Shown here: positions 1 through 9,920 of the stretch, in pieces
Position numbering within the stretch: position 1 is the stretch's first letter
Layout of the letters: the number at the start of each line of letters is the position of its first letter
DNA from: Kalmusia sp. IMI 367209
Taxonomy: Eukaryota > Ascomycota > Dothideomycetes > Pleosporales > Didymosphaeriaceae
Reading direction: 5' to 3'
Length of the DNA: 64,000 nucleotides
Assembly: GCA_027946365.1 (NCBI GenBank)
Contig: JAPEUQ010000009.1
Location: forward strand, 1,612,001 to 1,676,000
Translations under genes and position numbers: made by a program
Notes under the pieces: model-generated
Database searches by the model: none
The model's input: only the letters and a program-made list of their open reading frames with translations
Told to the model about the DNA's origin: nothing

Positions 1-437
1 GGGGAATGTGGCTATCGTCGGCTTTTGCCAATCTTCGTCACGTCACACGGGAGCAGGTTTTTTTCTTCTGTAGCGGCAGTACACGTGTGGCCATGGGTTG
101 GTAGTTGAGGTCTTGGATGGATGGAGATCATGCAAGTGGTGCGAGCTAGCAACCGAGAAGAAGCTACTCCGTTCTGCACTATGTTGTGAATAGGAAATTA
201 CCACCCACTGCATCTGGGAGGTTTTGTACGACTAAATCAACGAAGATGGACCTCAAGGGCCTCGGTGCTAACTGTCCCGAACGCCTAATATCACCAAGGT
301 AGTCATCTGCCAGGTCTTAATCAGACTTGACTCTTTACCCAAATAGCGGTCATTCAAGGTTGCCATCCGTTTGCTCTTGCCTTTTAGCACTCTCTTACAG
401 TACTCTTGATACATGCGGACCATCACAGAGACACGCT
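1..437. other. Intergenic, left edge of window
   Basis: No coding region is supported here. The stretch is the 3' flank of the minus-strand gene that ends at 438. A CACGTG hexamer lies at 82-87 but has no obvious target gene inside the window. Confidence 0.5.
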
Positions 438-1724
438 TCAGTTCATCGCCGCTTTCCTAGCCTCATGTGCGCGTTGCTCTTCAAGCTCCCTGACCTGTTC
501 CCGATTCTCGGCGATCCATGCCAACACGTCCGGTATAGCGTCTTTGGAGATTTGGTCAGTCCATTTCACCATCGCCTTCGAACTCAAAGGTTGTTCGCAG
601 ATGTACGGGCGGTTGTCCTTGAACATCACCCATCGCCTCAGACCTTTCAAAGTTGTCCCCAGAGCCGCACCCTCAAGTGGAAGTGCATCCCGGATTTGCT
701 GCCAAAGAGCGTCTTCGACACCTTTGGTCTCGTGCTCGTGTATGATGGCATCGTATTGCTCACGTTTGCCGAACATACGCAGAGCTTCCTCAAGGACTTC
801 TTGTCGACTCGGTTTGTGCGCAGAGAGTTGATTAGCTTCAGAAGCACTGAGCTCGCTTTTGCTCGTCTTGTCGTTGATCGCAGTAAGTTTCTCACGAGAA
901 GGCATGTACTCTTGCACAAATCGACGAAACATTGGGCGCTTCGCCAATCGCGACCGATCGTTTGAGGTCTCCTGGCGCTCCTCATAAGCTTCCCAGTAGA
1001 AGTAGCGTCCTTTAGTTGTCCACTCAAACAGATCCTCCTCCGAATCGAAGCCTTGCCAGTATTTTGTCTTGTCAAACCCATAGAAGTCCATGGCCTGATG
1101 GTTCATTATTCATATGCTTTTGATTGGGGTAAAGGAAGCTTTAAAGCCAAAGTTGACTCGATTACATTAACTGACCTTGTTTGGATCTCGCGTGAGAAAC
1201 AGCATGCTCTTCTTCTTGTTGTACGGTTCTACCTCCTTGACTCGTATGTGTAGACCTCGATCATTACAGGTAATACCTAGCGATCGGTGGATCACTCCGA
1301 CAATCTGCAAAAGATCGGAGTCGCCTTTCATGAACTTGGTCCATTCAAAGAGTTCAGCACCATCTGCGGTATCATTGCCTGGAGAAAGCTCGACATCGAC
1401 CTGAACATAGGCTTCAGGAATATGAGGATGCTTGATACCGAACGAGTGAGACTGGCCGCGAGGCACATGAAGCTCGGCGCCTAATAGTGTCTTGACTACA
1501 GTCCAAACATCATGTTCATTCGATGAGCGTATGCCCTCTACGAGAAAGTCAATATCGCCGTAATCGCTCTTGCCGGGAGCTTCGCGTGGTATCGTCACAT
1601 GGTAGAAGAGCGTCTCTAATCTCGATGCAGTATGATCCGCAATCTGTTGGTACGTCTCCGGTGATAATCGTGGAACCTTGATAGGCGTGTCCGATTTGAT
1701 ATGTGCGAATGCTTGGCCGCCCAT
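438..1724 (-). CDS. Nucleotidyltransferase-fold hypothetical protein
   Basis: Two exons, 1724-1176 and 1094-438, join in phase 0 across an 81-bp intron (donor after an AAG codon, GTCAGT; acceptor CATCAG) to give about 401 aa. The protein opens with MGGQAFAHIKS, and the motif SDYGDIDFLVEG at about residues 53-64 has the look of the acidic metal-binding strand of nucleotidyltransferase folds (inference). This N-terminal pattern occurs in a widespread, uncharacterised fungal family. The C-terminal third is rich in charged residues and probably helical (EQVRELEEQRAHEARKAA). No signal peptide or membrane segment is visible. It is divergently placed against the histone chaperone gene at 2497. The substrate is unknown. 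The gene call is firm; the function is tentative. Confidence 0.85.
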
Positions 1725-2496
1725 GATAGCTAACTGGTGTTGAAAGTTCCTTATTTGTACTGGATATTCGGTGTTACGTATGGGTCTACTTGAAAGTTGT
1801 GGCTATCGTTGCAGGACCACAAAGTTGAGATAGATCTATATACCACAGGCAGAAGGCTGGAAGGCAGCAAGGCGCTTTTTGTGACTCACCCGCGGAACGG
1901 TGGTGAATTGGCTTATGATAAACGTCCGACGAATTTCATGTCATTTACGCATTATTTTGTTTGAAGATATGTTCGGAATGTCTAGACTAAAGGCAGGATA
2001 TGTTTGTGTGGTCATTTTGTTGATGTCATTCCGAGGGTGCGTGTAGCAAATGCAGCTCCCTGACCTGCAACTTTTATATCGAGCGAAATCACGTGACTAC
2101 ATGCCCAGTATTACAAGGAGCAGTTAGCGTTTCTTGGCCGCTTTGAGAGAATGAGCGATCAAGTGCGGCATACCCCAGAAGTCGGCGCCGCAAAAAGGGA
2201 GAGGCAACGTCCAGCCTGGCTGTTATCTCCGCATTGAGTGGGTTACCGCCGTGGGTCTGTGCGTAGGAGCTTGGGCGCAAGGTAATTTTCTAGGTTGAGC
2301 CGCTCAAGCTCCCCACAACACCAATTGTGCGCCCAGGAATACCCAACGCAACAATCGTCCTCTCACTTTATTCAAAATGTAAGCGCAATCGCATGACAAA
2401 TAATCGCACCTCATTCCCCTCGATATTGTCACATGTGCTAAGATGCCCCTTCTAGAGAGCTCTATTAGCGGGCACATCACACAGCGTAATAGCACA
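1725..2496. other. Divergent promoter region
   Basis: This 772-bp spacer lies between the start codons of the nucleotidyltransferase-like gene (-) and the Vps75-like gene (+). No ORF in it has coding character. It contains the palindrome TCACGTGA, annotated separately. Confidence 0.6.
2089..2096. promoter_or_regulatory. TCACGTGA E-box palindrome
   Basis: A perfect 8-bp palindrome with the CACGTG core lies about 400 bp upstream of the Vps75-like start and 365 bp upstream of the divergent gene. CACGTG is the site of bHLH factors such as Cbf1, Pho4 and SREBP-type proteins. Its use here is inference. Confidence 0.3.
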
Positions 2497-3601
2497 ATGG
2501 CCGAAAACGTAGACCCAGAAGAAGTGCTCGCGCGATTTGAAGAGCTGAGCGTTCTTGAGTCCGAATTCGAGGACGTTGAGCTTGAGATTCGTAAGGCGAA
2601 CGGCACCACTGTTCCGGCCTCGTTTGCTGACTGACGTAGTTCGGAAGTCCAATGCGCTCAACGTGCCCCTCTGGAAGAAGCGCGCCGAGGTGATTGCTAA
2701 AATCCCTCACTTCTGGACACTCGTCTTTGAGCAAGCGCCACCCGAGCTCGATACCTTCATCCTACCCTCGGACGCCAAGATCTTCGCAGAATTCTTCGAA
2801 ACTCTGGAGGTCAGTCGCTTCGAGATTGACGATCCCAAAGGCTCGCCGCGCAGCGTCTCGATCACACTCGGGTTTGGCGATAATGAGTACTTTGAGGACA
2901 AGGTGTTGCACAAGAAGTTCTGGTTCCGCAAATCGAGGGACTGGGAGGGTCTTGTCTCCGAGCCGGTGAAGATCAATTGGAAGAAAGGCAAGGACCCCAC
3001 AGGTGGGTTGACAGATGCCGCCTGTAAGCTTGCAGAGGCAAGGAAGAAAGTTGCACAGTCTGCCAATGGCAGCTCCAAGTCAAACGAGTCGGATCTGCCG
3101 GAATACAAGAAGCTGGCTACAATGATCGAAGAAAGCACAGAGGCTTCACAGAGCTTCTTCGCCTGGTTCGCTTTCGTTTCTAGCTACCGGTGGGTTAGTG
3201 CAGAAGAATCCGAACAGGCGGCAAAAGAGGATGCCGAGCGACTAGAGAAGCTCAAACGCGGCGAGAAGGTAGAGGAGCCGGAGGATGAAGATGACGACCC
3301 GACCGACTACCAGGAGACTGAGGTTTTCCCTCAAGGAGATGAAATTGCCACACTCATTGCTGAAGATCTGTGGCCATCCGCTATCAAGTATTATAGTATG
3401 TGATTGCTTGAAGGTGTTTATTGCATATAACTAATCATGACAGAATCATCTCATGAGGCGGATGGAGACGACCTTTCCGAGATCGATGTCGAAGATATGG
3501 ACGAAGACGAAGACGAATCGGGCGATGAGATTGACATTCGTGGCCTGGTTGGCAAAGGCCGACCCGGCTCGCCTCCAGCTAAGAAGCAACGAAAAGCATA
3601 G
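2497..3601 (+). CDS. SET/Vps75-type NAP-family histone chaperone
   Basis: Three exons, 2497-2590, 2640-3395 and 3444-3601, give 335 aa. The first intron is only 49 bp (GTAAGG...CGTAG). The second has donor GTATGT, branch CTAAT and acceptor CAG. The start MAENVDPEEV leads into an N-terminal helix (residues about 5-35), then the NAP fold with the hallmark AEVIAKIPHFWTLVFEQAP near residues 43-61, FWFRKSRDW, the SFFAWF segment and the final LWPSAIKYY. The last exon encodes an acidic tail (VEDMDEDEDESGDE) followed by a basic, NLS-like end (KKQRKA). In this family the earmuff domain binds H3-H4 or H2A-H2B in the nucleus, and Vps75 works with the acetyltransferase Rtt109. SET/Vps75 is favoured over Nap1 because the protein is short and has one acidic tail. 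Confidence 0.92.
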
Positions 3602-3948
3602 ATTGCATCGTACTGCCTGGCAGCTCGACCGAGAAACATTCATGATGTCTTCATTCGGTCAAAAGCTCAGCGCCTCTTCGTGTCTCCTGACCACGACTGA
3701 CCTCCGGATCCGGGAGATTTGAAATACACACGTCAGGCGTAGGATATCAACCTTTACGATGACAGCTTCACTACCCAATGCGAATGGATATTGAACGATT
3801 TCTATTTTAATACAGTGGACAGATCAAGACCAAAATAATATAGGATAATGATGGCTGGGATTGTGATACTGTTCCCCGCTGGAAGTTGGAGTTTTCATGT
3901 TGCCTACACCATGGATTAGTTCTCAATGTTATGTTTCCTCATCGGTCC
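3602..3948. other. Intergenic
   Basis: This is the 3' flank of the Vps75-like gene, AT-rich, with no coding signal seen. Confidence 0.5.
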
Positions 3949-4309
3949 TCATTGTGTCGAGAAAAATGTCGCTCCGTGTACCTCGGAAGCAGGTCCGCCC
4001 ATGCGAATCCAAGGTTCTAGTGCAGATACCCCACTGTTGCTGAAGACTTCCAGAAGGCCGCCTTCCACCAATCGCATCGCTGTCTGCTCCCCACTAACCG
4101 CTTCCAGCGCGGACGCAACTGCCGTTTCCTCCGCCTTCAACTTTACATCCTCATTCCTCGACGTTACCAGTTGTTCGACATGACGTGAGTCCGTCGTCCC
4201 GCTCGGTATGGGCTAGAAGATCAACCGACCTCATCTTGGCTGGCCTATGACAACCCCAGCTTCATCAAAACATGCATACTTCCGAGCCGCGATCTCTGCT
4301 CTGCCGCAT
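3949..4309 (-). CDS. Possible small two-exon gene, unknown
   Basis: On the minus strand, 4212-3949 is an open frame of 87 codons with good coding character (segments VEQLVTSRNEDVKLKAEE and LEPWIRMGGPASEVHG). It is preceded directly by TTCTAG, a plausible 3' splice site, and has no ATG near its upstream end. A 10-codon first exon at 4309-4280 (ATG, ending GAA before GTATGC) joins it in phase 0 to give about 97 aa. An overlapping ATG at about 4324 opens another frame (MNPSSDAAEQRSRLG) that does not join in frame. No family is recognised. The predicted protein is hydrophilic and helical in its first half. It could instead be the last exon of another gene model or chance; the first exon is the weak part. 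Confidence 0.35.
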
Positions 4310-4521
4310 CAGAGGAGGGGTTCATGCTGTTCGATGCAGACCTAGCTGGTAGGTTCCAGGTTAGGGAGATGCAAGTATGCGATGGCGGCTCATCAACGGC
4401 CGTAGGTGGCTGGAGCTATAGCTTTAGAGCTACCCAGAACTCATAAGTACCTAGAATTTGGTACCTGCCTTCAACCATTGCGTGCTCGTACCTTCCGCTA
4501 CAGACGGTATATGCCCAGAAG

Positions 4522-6613
4522 ATGGAACCGCTACGACAGCTTCTCCCTTTGATTCTCTGTTTCTCTCCTCTGGTATCTGCTTTGTCTGCCAATGGCTCGT
4601 CTCCTACTTTCACCCTTCCCTCTGGATACAGCACGGCGAGCTTCAATGCCTCCGCCCAGCCGACTGCCTTTACCCGCACAGACTTCTCGGAGAATGCGCT
4701 CAACGAGCTCTGGAATCTAGTCGGTCCTGTATCAACGGGTCCGGTGACTACCACGGTCACGCCCACTCCTGAACCGACTGCATATCCACAACCAGATGGC
4801 AACCATTTCCATGCCCTTGTTGGCTCTAGCTTTCCAGATCTAGCGAATGCGAAGCTTCCGAAGGGGTTCAAATGGGGAGTGAGTAGTAGTTCATACCAAA
4901 TCGAAGGAGCTGCGAAGGACGAGGGAAAGGGTCCGAGTATTTGGGATGTAAGTGTGCACACCTTGGGGGCATTTTGGGCATGCATTGACTCAACGTGTGT
5001 GCTTGGTAGTTGCTAGCGCATAGAGTACCTAATCAGGTCTTGGATAACTCCACCGGCGACGTGGTCGCAAGCCATTATTGGCTGTATAAGCAGGATTTTG
5101 CGAGACTGAAGGGCCTGGGCATGCCTGGTATTTCTTAGTTCTCTTTGATAGGATGCAAGAGCGCAATAGGCTGACTATGCACAGCGTTCAGTCCAAGTTT
5201 TTCATGGCCACGGTTTTTCCCTTTCGGCCACGGTCCAGTCAACGAAGCCGCCGTAAAGCACTATGACGACGTCATATCCGAACTCCTCGCCAATGGTATC
5301 CGCCCAGCAGTGACGCTCTTCCACTGGGACACGCCACTCGCTCTATTCGCTGAGTACGGTGGGTGGACAGATCGCAGGGTTGTAGACGACTTCTTCAATT
5401 ACGCGAAATTCGTCATTTCCAGGTACGATGCGTACGTGGATGAATGGTTCACGATCAACGAGCCTCAGTACTGCAACTGGCAATATTCGTATTATCCTGC
5501 CGGAGAGTACTACCCTGCACCGAACGGAATCACTGGAGGTGATGAAGCTCGCTTTTTGTGCGGACACTACACACTTTTAGCGCACGCAAAGGTCGCCAAG
5601 TGGTACCACGATGAATTCAAAGGTCGCGGTCGTATAACTTTCAAGAATTCTGGTAACTACTTTGAGGCCAATAGCACCAAGCCTGAAGATGAGTTAGCAC
5701 GTCAGCGCAACTTTGACTTCTCCATTGGCTGGTTTGGTGGACCGTGGACAGATGGTGAGCAACGGCCCAGGTACAATGAGGATGTGTCTTTTCCGCAAAA
5801 GAAAAGAATTCTGCGCTGAGACGAGGCATTTACAAGGTACCAATTCTCACTTTTCGACTTATGCTGACTTTGCGCCCGCACCCTAGGTGATTACCCAGAT
5901 TCGTTGAAGGACACGCTAGGTGACCTTCTCCCCGAGTTTACGCAAGAAGAGAAAGACCTGATCAAGGGATCTTGTGATTTTTTTGCTATCGATGCCTACT
6001 CCTCTTTCATGGCCTACGAGATCAGTGGTGGCGTTGAAGCATGTGCCTCGAACCGATCTCATCCCGGCTTTCCAGAGTGCGCAGGGTCACGATCGGTTTC
6101 ACCGATCGGCTTCCCGCTCGGCCCAGCCGCAGACCCGACAATGAGCTGGTTGTACTCGGCCCCTTCAGGTATCCGAAAGTACCTCAAGCACATCACTACC
6201 GTTCTCTTCCCTTCCATTCCGGATATTGTGGTCACGGAATTTGGCTTTTCGGAACCTTTCGAGGGTCAATGGACCAGCCTTGCCCCTGCACTCTGGGATC
6301 TGCGCCGCTCGGACTACTTCCAGCAATACCTGGATCAAATCTTGCTGAGCATCACGGAGGACAAGGTAAATGTGACAGGTGCGTGGGGATGGGCCATCTT
6401 CGATAATTTCGAGTGGGGCCAGGGCAGCCAGGTCCGATTTGGCTTGCAGTATGTGAACTACACGAGCTTGGAGCGTACACCGAAAGCGAGCATGTTCCAG
6501 TTCTTGAACTGGTTCAAGTAAGTGGTCTTGAATGCACGAACAAGCCAATCAATGCTAACGTGACCAGGGAACACGAAGCAGAGGCAGGCAGCAATTCCAC
6601 AATGAGATTTTGA
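4522..6613 (+). CDS. Secreted GH1 beta-glucosidase-like enzyme
   Basis: Five exons, 4522-4947, 5010-5127, 5185-5754, 5887-6517 and 6568-6613, give 596 aa. The junctions restore family motifs ([29 protein letters not shown]). The last intron has a perfect branch site, GCTAAC. A signal peptide (about residues 1-22) and a Ser/Thr/Pro-rich stretch to about residue 100 precede the GH1 barrel, which begins at [19 protein letters not shown]. Glu274 in FTINEP is the expected acid/base. Glu489 in VVTEFGF sits where family members carry the nucleophile, usually in TENG, so the residue after the glutamate is altered. [11 protein letters not shown] near the C-terminus is the usual aglycone-site segment. 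The likely role is extracellular or wall-bound hydrolysis of beta-glucosides. Substrate specificity is unknown. Confidence 0.93.
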
Positions 6614-7547
6614 GGACGCATTGGTACAATAATAAAAAGCATCCGTAGACCCCTGAGGGCGTTGTTAGACCCAATAGGAAGGTTAGACTGTTTCATGTGA
6701 CGTGGGCAGCTCTGATGGTTCACAGGCTGGCCTTGCCAAACGCCGACGTGCCCGGGAGGAGACCACTGCCCGCATGTGCAAAGGTGACCTGTTTGTTACT
6801 GCCTGCTCTCTATGGAGGGTGAGTTAATAGTGGCGGCTGGGGCGGGGCATTGGGGGTGGGTTAGTGTACTTCTTATCGCGGCGATTACACACGTTGTACC
6901 CGTGACATGGGGCCGAGCTCCAAGCCGCGGGTGTCTTGTACCTCTACCTCGCACAGGCAGTGCAGGCAGTGCAGTGAACCCTCTGTGAATGTTGACAGGC
7001 CTCCAAGCTTATATTCACCGTTTGACAAACCATCTCCCAGGCGAGGCCATCGACCGCTGCGGTACGTAACGCGGCTTGTTGAGTGTTCCGGATCAAGGTC
7101 CAGGGTCGACCAGGATCTCGCAACTAGCAACTAGCAACTATCCTGCCCGCCGCCGCTTGTGCCTGTGAGCACACTGCACCACGAGCTACCCCGTCCACGG
7201 CCAGCTCTCACCCTTCACCATCCACCACGCTCCGCCCGTCCGCGCTCGCACACCACTTGCCGGGACGCTGTTCGCTCCCAAGAACAAGACTGGCTCGCCG
7301 GCCCGTGCTTCTGACGCCCACGGCGCCGACCGACCGCCATCATCGCCCGAGCTGGCGACATCGTCGAGTGCTCCCTTCTGAAGCTTGCTCGCCACCCGCC
7401 GCCCTTACCGAACGCCAGCCAGCGAACACCCCCTCCCGGCTCCAGCTCCTCCGTGCTTGAGCATCCTATGACTCCGCATAGTTCCAGCCAGCGCGCGACC
7501 TAAGGGCACCACGGCCCCGACCGACGTGTACTCGCAGCAGTGCGGGT
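6614..7547. other. Intergenic / 5' region of GID7-like gene
   Basis: This spacer is GC-rich in its second half. ORFs here are short and unconvincing. It holds a G-quadruplex-type G-run cluster (6839-6860) and a short tandem of the unit CAACTAG near 7118-7140. In the frame of the downstream gene a TAA at 7547-7549 marks the end of the untranslated reading. Confidence 0.5.
6839..6860 (+). other. G-quadruplex-type motif
   Basis: Four G runs (GGGG, GGGG, GGGGG, GGG) are separated by loops of 1, 4 and 1 bases, which fits the canonical intramolecular G4 pattern. The site lies in the spacer between the beta-glucosidase and the GID7-like gene. Confidence 0.4.
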
Positions 7548-7870
7548 AACCTTCCCCAGCGTTCGTCCTGGCAGACGAAATCGCCCCAAACGCCCCTTCC
7601 CCAGTCACCTCCGCCTACCCAGCCCTTTCGAATTCCCCATCTTCTCTTTCCCCAGAACTCTCAGCCCTCGATCCCGCTTCCCAGCTCGCAGCTGGCGCAT
7701 CCAACGACCCAGCCACCGCCCCCGCGACTACTTCTACGCGCCCCCTTACGAGCAAACGTAGACACAGCATCTCGGACGACGACGGTCTCTCCGAGAGCTC
7801 TGAGCTTCCTCTTTCGCGAGGCCGGTCCTCACGTCACTCCAAGAAACGCAGGCGCGAAGCCGACGGGACA
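7548..7870 (+). other. In-frame coding-like N-terminal extension of GID7-like protein
   Basis: The frame of the downstream gene stays open for 107 codons between the TAA at 7547 and the first ATG at 7871. The predicted peptide looks coding: Ser/Pro/Ala-rich, then KRRHSISDDDGLSESSELP, then a basic cluster (SRHSKKRRRE) that could be a nuclear localisation signal. No ATG lies in this stretch. Either an upstream exon supplies the start (acceptors such as CCCCAG at 7554-7559 are possible) or a non-AUG codon is used. Confidence 0.5.
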
Positions 7871-9920
7871 ATGCGCCTTGATAGCGATGCTTCAAAACGG
7901 TCCCGCTCCCCTACGCAAAGCTATACCAATGGTTCCACACGGTCTCCGGGGTCCAGATCAACACTGGGCAAAATCGCCAACGGAGACTCCCACAGAACCG
8001 AAAGCAACGGCTCGTGTACAAACGGGAGCTCGGTAGCGAACATGAAGGCTCTGTCACCGACCTTTTTTGGCCATGACAGGGAAGAGGTTACGCGCATACT
8101 GATACAAAGCTTGACCGACTTAGGGTACAGCGACGCTGCCGGAGCTTTGGTGAGGGAGAGCGGATTTACTCTGGAAGGACCGACGGTGGCGGCATTCCGC
8201 AACGCCGTTCTGAACGGAGACTGGGCTGAAGCAGAAGAGCTATTATTTGGCACCAATTCTTACGACAATGGGGGTGGGATACATCTCGATAGCACTGGAG
8301 GATATGGGAAATCATGGGGCAAATCGAGGTCAGTGGCAAGCACTCATCGGGCCGAAGGGCTGCCACTCGCCGAGGGTGCAAATCGGGATGAAATGCTGTT
8401 CTGGCTTAAGCAGCAAAAGTATCTGGAGCTCCTTGAGAGGAGAGACTTGGGCAAGGCCCTCATGGTGCTACGACAAGAGCTGACGCCGCTTCATCAAGAT
8501 GTGACCAGGCTGCATACACTCTCCAGGTTTGTGATTCATACCCTTTCTATTCCTCTTAAATCTTGCTAACCACAATCAGCCTTATGATGTGTCCCTCTGC
8601 TGACGATCTCAAATCGCAAGCAGTTTGGGACGGAGCTGATGGCGAATCACGAACCTTACTACTTTCAGAGCTTTCCAGTAAGTGTGTCACTACGGTCTGC
8701 GACGCTCGTGTTACTAATCGCACGCAGAATCTATCTCCCCCAGTGTTATGATCCCAGAACATCGGTTAGCTGCGCTGTTAGACGAAGTTAAGGACGGTTG
8801 GATCTCCAATTGTCTCTATCACAATACCGCCGACTCACCTTCACTATACGTCGACCATAACTGTGATCGCGAAGAATTTCCCATGAAGTCTGTGTTGGAA
8901 CTCAAAAATCACCGTGACGAAGTGTGGTACCTGAAATACTCGAATGATGGAACCAAGCTTGCGTCGACAAGCAAAGACAAGACCGTCGTCATTTACGACA
9001 CTACAACGTACAAAGTCCTTCACCAGTTGGAAGATCATGAATCCGGCGTGACTCACTTGGCATGGAGTCCTGATGATACAAAGATCATTACTTGTTGCGC
9101 ACAACAGGAAAACTCGGCCCGGATATGGGATGTGAAGGCAAGTGACTCTCTACAAATTTGAAGTCCTGACTAACTTTCGCAGACGGGTTTGTGTCTGAGG
9201 TGTATTAGTGATTTCACCTACCCTTGCACGACCGCCGCATGGGCACCGTCCGGCAACTATGTCGTTGTTGGGTCGCAAGATACCAAATTCGGCTGCTGCG
9301 TCTGGGATCTTGATGGCAAACGAGTTCACGCTTTCCGGGAGGATAATCTCCGGGTCAACGACCTTGCCATATCTTCAGACGGCACACGTCTTGTGGTCCT
9401 CCTCGAAACCAAGATCTTAGTCTACGACTTCACTTCTTATGAGAAGCTTTGCGAGTGGCACTATGAGGATGTTAAGCTCACCAGCGTCACCATTAGCCAG
9501 GACTCCCGACACATGCTGGTCAGCATGAACAAGAATAAGATAAAGCTCATGGAAATCGATTCTGGGGAGGTTATACAGAGCTTCGAGGGCCAGGTGCAGG
9601 AGAATTTTATTATACGATCAGCATTCGGCGGTGCTGATGAAAACTTTGTTGTTAGCGGCAGTGAGGGTGGGTAACACCCATTCTGACCATCGTACTCGAG
9701 CTAACTAAATTTCTAGATTCTCGGATATACATATGGAGGAGTAATGGTCTCCCTAGTCGAGGCCCTGGATGCTCATCCGGGCTGCGTAAATGCCGTTGCT
9801 TGGCATCCCACCGACCCCAAAGTGTTTGCATCTGCCGGCGATGACGCCAAAGTCCGCATATGGAAGCCCCTATCCGCGGCCACGATCAACCCCGGTAATT
9901 CAAATGGTTATGGACGATAA
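7871..9920 (+). CDS. GID7: GID7/WDR26-like LisH-CTLH-WD40 protein (frameshifted)
   Basis: Exons 7871-8526, 8580-8677, 8728-9137, 9183-9666 and 9717-9920 give about 616 aa once one extra base is ignored. The N-terminus is Ser-rich. LisH follows at about residues 65-100 (REEVTRILIQSLTDLGYSDA), then CTLH to about 215 and WD40 repeats from about residue 290 (NHRDEVWYLKYSNDG, HESGVTHLAWSPDD). Intron 3 is a GC-AG intron (AAG then GCAAGT). In exon 5 the frame that gives SRIYIW does not continue into LVEALDAHPGCVNAVAWHP; the shift lies near 9745-9755, and unshifted reading stops at 9844. GID7/WDR26 is a subunit of the CTLH/GID E3 ubiquitin ligase that degrades gluconeogenic enzymes in yeast. The start is uncertain because the open frame extends upstream. 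Confidence 0.85.
9138..9182 (+). other. GC-AG intron
   Basis: The donor is AAG|GCAAGT, the branch is CTGACTAAC and the acceptor is CGCAG. Removing these 45 bases joins ARIWDVK to TGLCLRC in frame. Reading on instead meets a stop after 9 codons. GC donors with a strong GCAAGT context are a known minor class in fungi. Confidence 0.85.

Noticed and set aside
2591..2639. Frameshift in the Vps75-like gene
   Set aside because: A 49-bp intron with proper GT-AG ends restores the NAP-family sequence exactly, so no frameshift is needed.
7118..7140. Short tandem of CAACTAG-type units
   Set aside because: Only about three short units; too small to be meaningful on its own.
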